A stretch of 64,000 nt of DNA from Blastocatellia bacterium. GTDB lineage: Bacteria; Acidobacteriota; Blastocatellia; UBA7656. The stretch's first letter is position 1. Each line of letters starts with the position of its first letter. Below, piece by piece: positions 1 through 10,137 of this stretch. The stretch is taken from positions 62,001-126,000 of the forward strand of contig DATENM010000081.1 of the NCBI GenBank assembly GCA_035275065.1. Reading direction: 5' to 3'. The translations under genes and the position numbers were made by a program. The notes beneath the pieces are model-generated. The model was not told where the DNA came from and did not search any database. It was given only the letters and a program-made list of their open reading frames with translations.

Positions 1-3000
1 TCCCTGTCGCGAAGACCGACCCTGAAGGCGGCACACACGCTACCGTCGCCCCCGGACAGTTATCCGAAATCGCCGGCGTCGCGTAGGTCACCGTCTGCGT
101 CGTCGTGGTCGGGCAGGTGATCGGCGTCACCGTGCTGATCGCCGCCGGACAACCGTTGGTGAAGACTGGCGGTTGTGTGTCGTTGACCTTCACTGTGAAG
201 CTGCACGTCGAGTCAGGCGCAACCCCATTGCTCGCCGTACACATCACCGTCGTCATGCCCACGGGGAAGCTCGACCCCGAAGGCGGCGTGCAGGTCACCG
301 TCGGCGTCGGGACGCCGGTCGCCGTCACGTTAAAGGTGACATTGGCGGCGCACGAGCCGGCGGCGGCGCTGGCGACCACAGGGCTGGTCGGGCAGGTGAT
401 CGTCGGCGCAATGCCGATCTGAATCGTCACGTTGGCGAACGAGCTCGGACACGGCGGGTTCGAGATCGTCCAGCGCAGCACGATCTGGCCGGTGCCCGTC
501 AGGTGTGTGAACGTCGCATTGGGCGTCGAAGCGTTCGGGTTGAACGTACCGGTGGCGCCCGCCGTCACAATCGTCCACTGGCCGGTGCCGCTGGTCGGCG
601 TGTTACCGCCGAGGCCGGCAGTCGTGCCGCCCGGCGCGATGGTCTGATTCGGCCCGGCAGTCGCCGTCGTCGGCGGCTGCGTGATGGTAATCACCACATC
701 AGCCGTGGCATTCGAACAAGGCGCGTTCGATACCGTCCAGCGCAGGGTGATCGGCCCGCTACCGCCCGTATGCGTAAACGTCGCGTTGGGCGTCGAAGCA
801 TTCGGGTTGAAGGTGCCGGTGCCGCCGCCCTGGATTGACCAAACGCCGGTCGCGCCACCCGCCGGCGTGTTGCCGCCGAGGCCCGTTGTCGTGCCGTTTG
901 CGCAGACGGTCTGGTTCGAGCCGGCTGAAGCCGTCGGCTGCTGCTTGACGGTGATGGTCACCTCTGCGAATGAGTCAGGACACGACCCACTTGAGATGGT
1001 CCATCGCAGCACGAAAGTGCCTGCGCCGCTTGTCGAGGTGAAGGTCGCGCCCGGCGTGTTAGCGTTCGGGTTGAAGGTGCCGGTGCCGCCGCTCTGAATT
1101 GACCAAACGCCCATGCCGCTCGAAGGCGTGTTGCCGCCGAGACTCGCAGTTGCGCTGGTTTCACAGATCGTCTGCGGTCCACCCACCTTCGCCACGGTCG
1201 GCGACTGCGAGATGGTGATCGTCAATTCAGCGAACGAATCGGGACACGGCGCATTGGAGATCGTCCACCTCAACACGATTGGCCCGCTGCCGCCAGTGTG
1301 GGTGAAGGTCGCGCCCGGCGTGTTAGCATTCGGGTTGAAGATGCCGGTGCCGCCGCTCTGCACTGTCCACATGCCCGTGCCACTGGTCGGCGTGTTGCCG
1401 CCCAGGCTCGAAGTCGTGCTCAACGCGCAGATGCTCTGATTCGAGCCGACCGTCGCCGTCGTCGGTGACTGCGAGATGGTGATCGTCAATTCAGCGAACG
1501 AATCGGGACACGGCGCATTGGAGATCGTCCACCTCAACACGATTGGCCCGCTGCCGCCAGTGTGGGTGAAGGTCGCGCCCGGCGTCGCGGCGTTCGGGTT
1601 GAAGATGCCTGTGCCGCCGCTTTGCACTGTCCATATGCCCATGCCACTGGTCGGCGTATTGCCGCCCAGGCTCGAAGTCGTGCCCAGCGCGCAGACGCCC
1701 TGATTCGAGCCGACCTTTGCCGTTGTCGGCGGCTGCGTGACCGTAATAACCACATCAGCGGACGAGCTGGCGCAAGGCGAACTCGAAATCGTCCACCTGA
1801 GCGTGATCATGCCGGTCCCACCGGTGTGGGTGAAGGTCGCGCCCGGCGTGTTAGCATTCGGGTTGAAGGTGCCGGTCGCGCCTGCCGTGACAATCGTCCA
1901 CATTCCCGTACCACTGGTCGGCGTGTTGCCGCCGAGCGCGGCCGTCGTGCTGCCGGCGCAAATCGTCTGCGGGCCGCCCGCGGTTGCCGGCGTCGGCGAC
2001 TGCGAAATGGTGATCGTCAATTCAGCGAACGAATCAGGACACGGCGCGTTGGAGATCGTCCAGCGCAGCACGATCTGGCCGGTGCCCGTCAGGTGTGTGA
2101 AGGTCGCGCCCGGCGTGTTAGCATTCGGGTTGAAGGTGCCGGTGCCGCCGCTCTGCACTGTCCACATGCCCGTGCCACTGGTCGGCGTGTTGCCGCCCAG
2201 GCTCGAAGTCGTGCCCAGCGCGCAAACGCCTTGGTTCGGCCCGACCGTCGCCGTTGTCGGCGGCTGCGTGATGGTGATCGTCACATCCGCAGTCGAGTTC
2301 GGACACGGGGCGTTAGAGATCGTCCACCTCAACACGATTGGCCCGCTGCCGCCGGTGTGCGTGAAGGTCGCGCCCGGCGTGTTAGCATTCGGGTTGAAGG
2401 TGCCCGCGCCGCCACTGACCACCGACCACATTCCCGTACCACTGGTCGGCGTGTTGCCGCCGAGCGCGGCCGTCGTGCTGCCGGCGCAGATCGTCTGCGG
2501 GCCGCCCGCGGTCGCCGTTGTCGGCGGCTGCGAAACGGTGATCGTCAATTCAGCTGTGGCATCCGTGCAAGGCGCATTCGACACTGTCCATCTCAACACG
2601 ATAGGCCCGCTGCCGGCCGTGTGCGTGAAGGTCGCGCCCGGCGTGTTAGCATTCGGGTTGAAGGTGCCCGCGCCGCCGCTCTGCACTGTCCACATTCCCG
2701 TAGCGCCGCCCGCTGGCGTGTTGCCGCCCAGGCTCGAAGTCGTGCCCAGCGCGCAGACGCCCTGATTCGACCCAACTGTTGCCGTTGGCTGTTGCTTCAC
2801 CGTGATTACGGCGTCAGCCGTCGCGCTCGTGCTACAAGTCGAGTTGGTAACCGTCCACCTTAACGTGATTGTCCCTGCCCCGCTGGTCGGGGTGAAAGTC
2901 GCGTTCGGGGTGGTCGCATTCGGGGTGAAGGTGCCGGTCGCACCCCCGGTCACGATAGACCATGTGCCCGTCTCATTCGCCCCCGGCGTGTTGCCTCCGA

Positions 3001-6000
3001 GCCCGGTCGTCGTGCCGGTTTCACAGATCGTCTGCGGCCCGCCGGTACTCGCCGTCGGCGCCGGTTGAATCGTGATGCTGACGTCAGCCATGGCGCTCGT
3101 GCAAGGCGCGTTCGTCACCGTCCAGCGCAGCATAATCGTCGTGCCGATGCCGCCGCTGGTGTGCGTGAAGGTCGCGCCCGGCGTCGTGGCGTTCGGGTTA
3201 AACGTGCCCGTCACACCCGCCGTCACGATAGACCATGTACCGGTCGCCCCACCCGATGGCGTGTTGCCGCCGAGCGGAGCCGTCGTGCCGGTGGCGCAAA
3301 TAGTTTGCGGCCCGCCGACGGTTGCCGTCGGCTGCCCCTTGACGGTAATCACGACATCGGCGGTCGCCGGCGAGCAAGGCGAATTGGAAACCGTCCACCG
3401 CAGGGTGATCGTCCCGGGGCCGCTGGTCGGCGTGAAGGTCGCGCCCGGCGTCGTGGCGTCGGGGTTAAAGGTGCCGGTCGCGCCACCGGTCACGATTGAC
3501 CACATTCCCGTAGCGCCGCCCGATGGCGTGTTGCCGCCGAGCGAAGCCGTTGTGCTCCCGTCGCAGATCGTCTGCGGCCCGCCGGCGGTTGCCGTCGGCG
3601 CTGTCTTAATCGTGACGCTCACATCGGCTGTCGCAGCCGTGCAAGGCGCATTCGTCACCGTCCAACGCAGCGTTATGGTCGTGCCGACACCGCCGCTGGT
3701 GTGGGTGAAGGTCGCGCCCGGTGTGTTGGCATCGGGGTTAAAGGTGCCCGTCACACCCGCCGTCACGATAGACCATGTACCAGTCGCCCCACCCGACGGC
3801 GTGTTGCCGCCGAGCGCGGTCGTCGTGCCGAGCGCGCAGATCGTCTGCGGGCCACCGGCTGAAGCCGTGGGTTGCTCCTTGACAGTGATCGTCACGTCAG
3901 CCGTGGCATCCGTGCAAGGCGCATTCGACACTGTCCAGCGCAGGGTTATGGTCGAACCGATGCCGCCGCTGGCGTGTGTGAAGGTCGCGCCCGGCGTCGT
4001 GGCGTTCGGGTTAAAGGTGCCCGTCACACCCGCCGTCACGATAGACCATGTACCAGTCGCCCCACCCGACGGCGTGTTGCCGCCGAGCGCGGTCGTCGTG
4101 CCGAGCGCGCAGATCGTCTGCGGCCCGCCGACGGTTGCCGTCGGCTGCGCCTTGATGGTGATCGTCACTTCCGCAAACGAATCCGCGCAAGGCGAATTCG
4201 AAATCGTCCAGCGCAGCACGATTGGCCCGCTGCCGCCCGTGTGCGTGAAGGTCGCGCCCGGCGTCGTGGCGTTCGGGTTGAAGGTGCCGGTGCCGCCGCT
4301 CTGCACTGTCCACATTCCCGTGCCACTGGTCGGCGTGTTGCCGCCCAGGTCCGTCGTTGTGCCAAGCGCGCAGACGGTCTGGTTCGAGCCGACCGTCGCC
4401 GTCGTCGGCGGCGTCTTGACCGTCACCATCGTCGCTGGCGAGCTGGTGTTGTTGCTGGGGTTGGTGTCGGGCGTCGAGGAAGTGACGTTCGCGGTATTCG
4501 ACAGCACCGTGCCGTCCGCGACACTGCCGCTAACGCCGACGACAACTGTGAAGACGGCGTTTTCACCATTGGCCGAAGACGCCCTGGTGAAGGTGATCGT
4601 CCCGTTGCCGCCGTTGGGAACGGAATCGGTGCGGTTCCAGTTGGCCGGCGGGGTGGCCGAGACCAGCGTCGTGCCCGTCGGCATCACGTCGCTGACAATC
4701 GGGTTGACCGCCGCGCCGGGGCCGGCGTTGTGGTAGGTGATCGTATAGGTAATGTTGCTGGTCGAGCAGACCGTCGCGGCGCCGGCCATCTTGGTGACGC
4801 TCAAGTCAGCCGCATCGAGCGTCAGGCAGGTCGGATCTGCCGTCCCGCCGACACTGGGATCATCGGTCTGAAGCCCGCCCGCTGGACCGCCTGTGTAGTT
4901 GACCGTGCCTTGATTGCAAACCTGCGTCGTGCCCGGCGGGAAGGTGTTGGCGGCGTTAACCACCACGCTGAACATGATCATGACCGATTCGCCCGCCGGC
5001 AAAGTGAACGGCCCAAGATCGGGCGGGCCGCCGGTTGGCGAGAATGCCGTCACGCGCCTTGCGCGATTCGCTCTGTAAGCGATTGCCGCGTTGGCGTTGC
5101 CGGACTTCAGCACCGCATTAGCGGCAGTCGGCTGATTCGCCGCCGGGTGGTACACCGCGTAACGAACGTCCGCGGGTATCTTCGCCGCATTGGCCCGGCT
5201 TGCAGTCGCATCACCCTCGATTTGCTTGCCAGCCGATGCGCCGTGGCGACGACCCGCGCTTTCCTGATTCGCCGCCAGTGAGCTGTCAAGCGCGCCCGTC
5301 GTCCGCGCCGGCGGCGTCCAGACCGGCAGTTGGGTAATGACGAATTGTATCTGAGAAGCATCCGGTAAGCGCCTGATGCCCGGCGCTAACGTGTTTTCCA
5401 TCAGCGGGCGCAACACCTTAGGCGTCTTCGCACTGCCGTCAAGGTAGACCTTGCCAAGCTCGCGCATCAAGACCGTGAGCAAATCGATCTTGTCGTGGGC
5501 GTAGCTGATATCGATTGTCTGTAACTCTCTTCCGGGAACGCCGACGGTGAATTCGCTGTCGTCTTGCGGCGACTGGTCGATGTACCAGCCATAGCCGGCG
5601 GCGGTCGGGTCTATCTTGACGTGTGTGCCATTGGCCGACGCGACCTGCCCGGCGGGCAGATCGGCAAGCTCGAAGGTCACGGCCTGGAGTCGCGCCAGGG
5701 CGTCGGCGGATATCTCGGCCTGTCGCCACCGCTCCACCGCGGCCTGCGCCATCCATAATAATTCTGGCGTCGACAGCTTGATGGGGTCGCCGGCCTTCGG
5801 ATCGCCGATGCTTAAAGCGTCCTCCATCGGTTGCGCGTCATCAGACGTGCCGACATTGGCCGCCGTAAGCTCTGACGGCACCGACGCAAAGCTCGGCAAA
5901 GTGCAACTGGCGACGCTGCCGATGCTACCGGCGCCGATGGTTTCAGTCCCGACGTTGCCGCCACCGTTGTGGCGGTTGAACGTGCCGGTGCTGTTGTGAA

Positions 6001-9000
6001 CCAGATTGAACTCCTTCGAGGCGTCAGCGACATCGGCGCTGTTCTTCAAGGTGTTATTCGAGTAGTCGAGGCAGATATTTCCTGCGCTGACCCCCGAGCC
6101 AAGATTGATCGTCTCGGCGCGGAACCAGCCGCCGGTGCCCGCACTGGTATTGTTCTTGATCGTGTTGTTGGTGACGGTGGCGTTGATCGTTCCGTTGGCA
6201 GAGCCCTCACCGTTGTCGGTGCCGGCGCGGATCGCCAGCGCCGAGTTGCTATTGCTCGTGCCCTCATTGACGATGGTGTTGCCATTGATGGTGGCGTTGA
6301 TGCTGCTGGCCGCCTGCGTTTCGATCTCGACGCCGCGGCGGTTCGACCTGCCGACGGCGGCGGCGAGCGTGCCGATGGTGTTGCCGAGCAGCTGGAGCTG
6401 GACGATGGATTTGCCGCGCGCGGAGACGTAGACGCCCCGCTGGAAGAAGTTCGTAATCGTGTTGTTCTGGATCAGAACCCGGTGCGTGACCGTGCTGACG
6501 CCGCAGGGTGCGGGGCTGCCGTCCAGGTTGCAGTTGTCCGGCGCGATGCGGATACCCATGTAGCCAATGAACGTATCATCAATTCCGCTATTCGAAAGGG
6601 TGTTGTTTTGTATGGTCGCGGCATTGTTCGGCGAGCCGATGCGCCCGCTGCCTGTCGCATTCACGTTGATAATGCCGGCAGCAAAGGTGGCGCCGTTCGG
6701 AGTGTCGAACGTGTTGTTGTGGATGTTGTAGTTGAGCACGGAGTTCTGCTGGGTAGTCATCTCCAGGTTATTGACGCCGTTCGCGGCAGGCGCGACGAAC
6801 TTCGCGTTGGAGACGTCGACGGTGGCGGTGCCACTCGCGCCCGTGTTATCACCGGCAGCGACGATGACGCCGCTCCCGAACAGGTTCGTGAACTTCATGT
6901 CGAAGGTGTCGCCCGGGTTGCTGTCCTGTATGTTGAACGTGACGTTCGCGGTGTCCTGCAAGGAGACCGCGACCGCCGTACCGCCGTCCTTCTTGTTGTC
7001 AATGAGGCAGCCGTCGAGGGTCAGCGTCGCATTGCTGCTGTGATTCTCGAAGCGCACGGCAAACGAGTTCGTAATGTTTGCGTTGTTGTGATCGATGGTG
7101 GTCTTTTCGATCAACGTCGTGCCGGTGGTGTTTGTCACCATGAAGCCGTTGCCGCTCGGGGCAAGAACCTTCATGAACTTGAAGGTCGCGGTGAGGCTCT
7201 GCCCGCCCCTAATATCAACGGCGCCGGTGCCGTTTTGGGACAACGTGCCGGGCACGCTGGCGGTGTTCTGAATGATGCCGCCGGAGTTCGCGGTGCTGCC
7301 ATCGCCGCTGACCACGAAACTGCCACTAATGTTATTAAGCTTGATGCCGTTCGCTCCACCGTTGTCCGCAACGCTGCCCAGAGCGATCTGTAATGGCGTG
7401 GCGCCGCTGCTCTTCGTAATCTCGACAGCGACCGCACCGCTCGCGGTGACCGAGCCGCTCGTGATCGTTATCGTGTTGGTATTGTCTTGTGCGAACAATC
7501 CCCGCTGATTCGCGTCAGGCGTGAGAGTGAACGAGCCGAAGGTGATCGTGCCGGTGTTGCCGGCCCCCGAGGTGCCCAGCACGACGCTCGTGCCTCCCGA
7601 ACCACTGACCGTCGTGGTGCCATAGTTGACATTTGCGCTGGAACCGGTTTCCGAGATGCCCACCCCGCTTGAGTTCGAGATGCTTGTTGTGGTAATCGCC
7701 AGGCTGCCGGTGACGCTCACCAGGTTGATGCCCGTCGTGCTGCTGTTAGTAGAAGACACGGTCGTGAACGTCATTCCGAGGGTGGTCGCCGCGGTAATAT
7801 TCAGGGCAGCCCCCGGAGACGCATTGGCATTGCCGTTTGAAGTAATCGAGCCGGTGGTGACATTGACCGTGCCGCCGCTTGCCGTCAGGCCAACTCCGGC
7901 GCTGGTGGTAACGGCGAGCGACGAGAAGGAGATCGTCCCGGAGTTCGTCGTCAGGTTCAAGCCGGTCCCTGATGTCGAGCCTTTGTTGACGGTCGTCCCC
8001 CCGAAACTGAAACTACTGCCAGCGGGCGCGCTCTGCACATCAATACCTGTGAGGGTTGGGTTGACAATGTTGGTCGTCGTCGAGGTAAACGACCCGCCGA
8101 CCGTAGCCAGCTTTACACCTTCATTGCTGTCGCCGCCGGTCGTTTCGATCAAATCGAAGGTTGACCCGGAAGCGATGGTGCCGGTCGCGAGACTGAGCGC
8201 GCGGCCCGTGCCTTTGACCGATACGTCTTTGATCGTCACCGTGCCGAAGGTCGCGCCGGCAATGTCGGTGCCGGCAGCGCCCGTGTCGCCGACGGTGAAA
8301 CCGTAAAGGCCATTGGTGCCGCTGGCGCCAGTATTGTTCAGCGTAATCGCGGTCGTGCCCGCCGTCGTAATGATCGGGTCACTGGCGTTGCCGGTCGCCG
8401 GCAGCAGGTTGCTGCCCGATGGCGCCGTGAACCCGGTTATCGTCAGAATGGATTGGCTCGCGCCCTGGCCAATGATGATCTCGCCGTTGTTCAGCGTGAT
8501 GCCACCCGTGTAGTTCGTGCCGGATGTATAAAGGAAGATCACGTCGTTGGCGGCGTCAACCGTGTCGGCGCTGCCCGCACCGGTCAAGAACTTGAATGGC
8601 GTATTCAGCCGCCCGTCACCGTTAGTTGCCGCCGCGCTGTTGACGAACCATATCCTGCCAGCGATGTTGATGGTCACAGTCGCCGTGTCGGTTTTGCCCG
8701 TGCCGTTGCCGAGCGTGTAGATGAAGGTGTCATTGGCAGTCGAGCCGACGGCGGGCGTAAAGTCGAAGCTGCCGTCGCTGTGCATAGTGACGCTGCCGCC
8801 GTTGGTGGTCGCGCCCGTCGCCATGCCGCCGCTGGGGACATTGGTCGCGCCGATTTTCGTCACTTCGAGTGTGCCGCTGCCGTTCGGGTTGAGGTCGTTG
8901 GTCTGGATGACGCCCTGCGCGGCGGAAATTGTGATCGGCACGTTACCAATGGTGTTGTACGTGTCGTTTACGGCGATGGGCGAAGCCGCCAGCGAACCCG

Positions 9001-9451
9001 CCGTGTAGGTTGTGTTCGGATCGACCATGTCGGAGAAGACGACGTTGTTGAGCGCACTGCCCGAGTTGTTGGTGATGGTGACTGTGTACATGATGGTTTC
9101 GCCGGGGTCGGCCTTGCCATCGCCATCGTCGCCGACAATCGTCGCCGTCTTGGTCGCGGTGACTGTGGCAACCATCGGGCTGGCCAGCGAGGCTTTGATT
9201 GCCGCTCTCGCCCAGGGGGTGGACACACCGCCTCCTGGTCCGCTCGCTTTGCCCTTCATCAAGAGGCTCTCAGGCTGCCGGGAAAGGCTGCCATCGAGGG
9301 TCGCGTCGGCTGACGGCGCGGAGCGCGGGTTGCGCACGTCGGCGCGCGACGGGCCGGTCCAGCTCGACGAACTGGTCAAGGCGGAAATGTAAATCAGGCC
9401 CAACAGTCCCAGGAAGGAAAAGCGGATCGCGCGAGCGCAGGTTTTCAGCAT
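1..9451 (-). CDS. Giant secreted beta-helix / PKD-like repeat / HYR protein, 3' end beyond window
   Basis: An open minus-strand frame runs from ATG at 9451 through 3150 codons to the left edge with no stop, so the C-terminus is missing. The start follows AAGGAGTGTCGTC and opens with a hydrophobic signal segment (MLKTCARAIRFSFLGLLGL). Order: a DUF11-like segment (about residues 110-150); a cadherin-like segment; a Ser/Thr/Asn/Gly-rich right-handed beta-helix (about 270-1150); a metallopeptidase-like segment where HExxH reads RELGK (near 1324); a DUF11 repeat (about 1530-1670); about fifteen 88-92 residue repeats; then HYR domains. It is a paralogue of the gene at 10138-16248, with closely matching N-terminal two thirds. 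The role is not known; secretion and a surface or adhesive function are inferred from the architecture. Large plus-strand open frames here are shadows of the repeats. Confidence 0.9.
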   Translation of the reverse strand, partial: MLKTCARAIRFSFLGLLGLIYISALTSSSSWTGPSRADVRNPRSAPSADATLDGSLSRQPESLLMKGKASGPGGGVSTPWARAAIKASLASPMVATVTATKTATIVGDDGDGKADPGETIMYTVTITNNSGSALNNVVFSDMVDPNTTYTAGSLAASPIAVNDTYNTIGNVPITISAAQGVIQTNDLNPNGSGTLEVTKIGATNVPSGGMATGATTNGGSVTMHSDGSFDFTPAVGSTANDTFIYTLGNGTGKTDTATVTINIAGRIWFVNSAAATNGDGRLNTPFKFLTGAGSADTVDAANDVIFLYTSGTNYTGGITLNNGEIIIGQGASQSILTITGFTAPSGSNLLPATGNASDPIITTAGTTAITLNNTGASGTNGLYGFTVGDTGAAGTDIAGATFGTVTIKDVSVKGTGRALSLATGTIASGSTFDLIETTGGDSNEGVKLATVGGSFTSTTTNIVNPTLTGIDVQSAPAGSSFSFGGTTVNKGSTSGTGLNLTTNSGTISFSSLAVTTSAGVGLTASGGTVNVTTGSITSNGNANASPGAALNITAATTLGMTFTTVSSTNSSTTGINLVSVTGSLAITTTSISNSSGVGISETGSSANVNYGTTTVSGSGGTSVVLGTSGAGNTGTITFGSFTLTPDANQRGLFAQDNTNTITITSGSVTASGAVAVEITKSSGATPLQIALGSVADNGGANGIKLNNISGSFVVSGDGSTANSGGIIQNTASVPGTLSQNGTGAVDIRGGQSLTATFKFMKVLAPSGNGFMVTNTTGTTLIEKTTIDHNNANITNSFAVRFENHSSNATLTLDGCLIDNKKDGGTAVAVSLQDTANVTFNIQDSNPGDTFDMKFTNLFGSGVIVAAGDNTGASGTATVDVSNAKFVAPAANGVNNLEMTTQQNSVLNYNIHNNTFDTPNGATFAAGIINVNATGSGRIGSPNNAATIQNNTLSNSGIDDTFIGYMGIRIAPDNCNLDGSPAPCGVSTVTHRVLIQNNTITNFFQRGVYVSARGKSIVQLQLLGNTIGTLAAAVGRSNRRGVEIETQAASSINATINGNTIVNEGTSNSNSALAIRAGTDNGEGSANGTINATVTNNTIKNNTSAGTGGWFRAETINLGSGVSAGNICLDYSNNTLKNSADVADASKEFNLVHNSTGTFNRHNGGGNVGTETIGAGSIGSVASCTLPSFASVPSELTAANVGTSDDAQPMEDALSIGDPKAGDPIKLSTPELLWMAQAAVERWRQAEISADALARLQAVTFELADLPAGQVASANGTHVKIDPTAAGYGWYIDQSPQDDSEFTVGVPGRELQTIDISYAHDKIDLLTVLMRELGKVYLDGSAKTPKVLRPLMENTLAPGIRRLPDASQIQFVITQLPVWTPPARTTGALDSSLAANQESAGRRHGASAGKQIEGDATASRANAAKIPADVRYAVYHPAANQPTAANAVLKSGNANAAIAYRANRARRVTAFSPTGGPPDLGPFTLPAGESVMIMFSVVVNAANTFPPGTTQVCNQGTVNYTGGPAGGLQTDDPSVGGTADPTCLTLDAADLSVTKMAGAATVCSTSNITYTITYHNAGPGAAVNPIVSDVMPTGTTLVSATPPANWNRTDSVPNGGNGTITFTRASSANGENAVFTVVVGVSGSVADGTVLSNTANVTSSTPDTNPSNNTSSPATMVTVKTPPTTATVGSNQTVCALGTTTDLGGNTPTSGTGMWTVQSGGTGTFNPNATTPGATFTHTGGSGPIVLRWTISNSPCADSFAEVTITIKAQPTATVGGPQTICALGTTTALGGNTPSGGATGTWSIVTAGVTGTFNPNATTPGATFTHASGGIGSTITLRWTVSNAPCTDATADVTITVKEQPTASAGGPQTICALGTTTALGGNTPSGGATGTWSIVTAGVTGTFNPDANTPGATFTHTSGGVGTTITLRWTVTNAPCTAATADVSVTIKTAPTATAGGPQTICDGSTTASLGGNTPSGGATGMWSIVTGGATGTFNPDATTPGATFTPTSGPGTITLRWTVSNSPCSPATADVVITVKGQPTATVGGPQTICATGTTAPLGGNTPSGGATGTWSIVTAGVTGTFNPNATTPGATFTHTSGGIGTTIMLRWTVTNAPCTSAMADVSITIQPAPTASTGGPQTICETGTTTGLGGNTPGANETGTWSIVTGGATGTFTPNATTPNATFTPTSGAGTITLRWTVTNSTCSTSATADAVITVKQQPTATVGSNQGVCALGTTSSLGGNTPAGGATGMWTVQSGGAGTFNPNANTPGATFTHTAGSGPIVLRWTVSNAPCTDATAELTITVSQPPTTATAGGPQTICAGSTTAALGGNTPTSGTGMWSVVSGGAGTFNPNANTPGATFTHTGGSGPIVLRWTISNAPCPNSTADVTITITQPPTTATVGPNQGVCALGTTSSLGGNTPTSGTGMWTVQSGGTGTFNPNANTPGATFTHLTGTGQIVLRWTISNAPCPDSFAELTITISQSPTPATAGGPQTICAGSTTAALGGNTPTSGTGMWTIVTAGATGTFNPNANTPGATFTHTGGTGMITLRWTISSSPCASSSADVVITVTQPPTTAKVGSNQGVCALGTTSSLGGNTPTSGMGIWTVQSGGTGIFNPNAATPGATFTHTGGSGPIVLRWTISNAPCPDSFAELTITISQSPTTATVGSNQSICALSTTSSLGGNTPTSGTGMWTVQSGGTGIFNPNANTPGATFTHTGGSGPIVLRWTISNAPCPDSFAELTITISQSPTVAKVGGPQTICETSATASLGGNTPSSGMGVWSIQSGGTGTFNPNANTPGATFTSTSGAGTFVLRWTISSGSCPDSFAEVTITVKQQPTASAGSNQTVCANGTTTGLGGNTPAGGATGVWSIQGGGTGTFNPNASTPNATFTHTGGSGPITLRWTVSNAPCSNATADVVITITQPPTTATAGPNQTIAPGGTTAGLGGNTPTSGTGQWTIVTAGATGTFNPNASTPNATFTHLTGTGQIVLRWTISNPPCPSSFANVTIQIGIAPTITCPTSPVVASAAAGSCAANVTFNVTATGVPTPTVTCTPPSGSSFPVGMTTVMCTASNGVAPDSTCSFTVKVNDTQPPVFTNGCPAAISTVTPITCPTTTTQTVTYATPAISDNCPGATVACVPPSGSVFATG
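420..4420 (-). repeat. About 15 tandem coding repeats of 264-276 bp (88-92 aa)
   Basis: The repeated core (TFNPNATTPGATFTH followed by ITLRW or IVLRW on the minus strand) recurs every 264 or 276 bp from about position 4400 down to 500. Each unit has the pattern QT(I/V)CALG-TT-LGGNTP, GTW, then C-DA-A-VTIT. The 12-bp length difference corresponds to four codons, so the frame is kept. Stretches of more than 100 bp are identical between neighbouring units (for example around 1207-1320 and 1471-1584), pointing to recent duplication or gene conversion. The fold is most likely PKD/Ig-like. Confidence 0.9.
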
Positions 9452-9847
9452 GACGACACTCCTTGAAGGTAAAGCAAACGGGCTGCGGCCTGGCGGAAGC
9501 AGCCGACGGTTCGATTCCATAATTTAGCCGAATAGACGCATACACCTGAGACCACACCGGGCGCGACACATCATGCGGCTTGAACTTCTTAGATAGGGGC
9601 AGGCGGCGTCTGCCGGTTAAAGACATTGCTTAGCCTAGAGGCACAGAATTCTATCGGCTCGCGGCTATGAACCTTGACCATCGGATATTGAACCAGCACT
9701 GGGGGGACTTTCAACTGGTTCTCAACCTGCGAGCGGCACATCACGGCTAAAAGAGCAATCATCTTAAAAACGGTATCACTCGTAAGAGCGAGGGAACCAA
9801 CCGGGCAACGTCGCCGACTCGGGCCCGACCTGAAAAGCGACGCGAAA

Positions 9848-9877
9848 ACTATACTAGAAAATCGCGTGACTTGCCAA
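9848..9877 (-). promoter_or_regulatory. Sigma70-type promoter of the first giant gene
   Basis: Read on the minus strand: TTGGCA (9877-9872), 18 bp, TATAGT (9853-9848). The segment 9830-9864 aligns with 16432-16465 in front of the second giant gene, including a downstream block CGCGTCGCT..TTCAG that would lie in the initial transcript. Conservation of both boxes, the 18-bp spacer and the downstream block between paralogues supports a real shared promoter. Confidence 0.7.
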
Positions 9878-10090
9878 ACTAAAATTCATGGTGCGCGCCA
9901 GCAAAGAAAGGGCATGGGCGTATTTTAAGCAACCTGGCTTGGTACAATGACCAACCAAGTTTGCCCGCCGCCATGCCCGCTAGCGGTAATCGGGCCGGTC
10001 GCGGCACACGACCGGCCCTACACCTTACAGCCTTCTACTGCTTGTGAATGAACAAGCCTTTCGACGATTCGTTCCGGGCCACTGATAAAC

Positions 10091-10124
10091 GGTCTGTGAG
10101 GCCGCCTTAGCGGCCTCACAGACC
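10091..10124 (-). terminator. Hairpin terminator after the second giant gene
   Basis: A perfect 15-bp stem (GGTCTGTGAGGCCGC) closes a CTTA loop 14 bp past the stop codon of the leftward gene. The following minus-strand sequence is only mildly T-rich (GTTTATC), so termination may be weak. Confidence 0.7.
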
Positions 10125-10137
10125 ATAGCTCAGCGAG

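Larger units (their letters stand above)
9452..10137. other. Intergenic region with long 5' leader of the giant gene
   Basis: No convincing gene. It holds the promoter of the leftward giant gene (9848-9877), hence a leader of roughly 390 nt, and the terminator of the neighbouring giant gene (10091-10124). Between them, near 9990-10020, is a short imperfect inverted repeat (GGGCCGGTCGCGG / CGACCGGCCC). The purpose of the long leader is not evident. Confidence 0.6.

Noticed and set aside
420..4420. Regular repeats resembling a CRISPR-like array
   Set aside because: The period is 264-276 bp, units are coding in one frame and there are no short spacers or cas genes.
105..4736. Long plus-strand open frames (up to 554 codons) and repeated frames
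   Set aside because: They are antisense shadows of the repeat-rich giant gene; the minus frame is unbroken over 9.4 kb and has the domain signatures.
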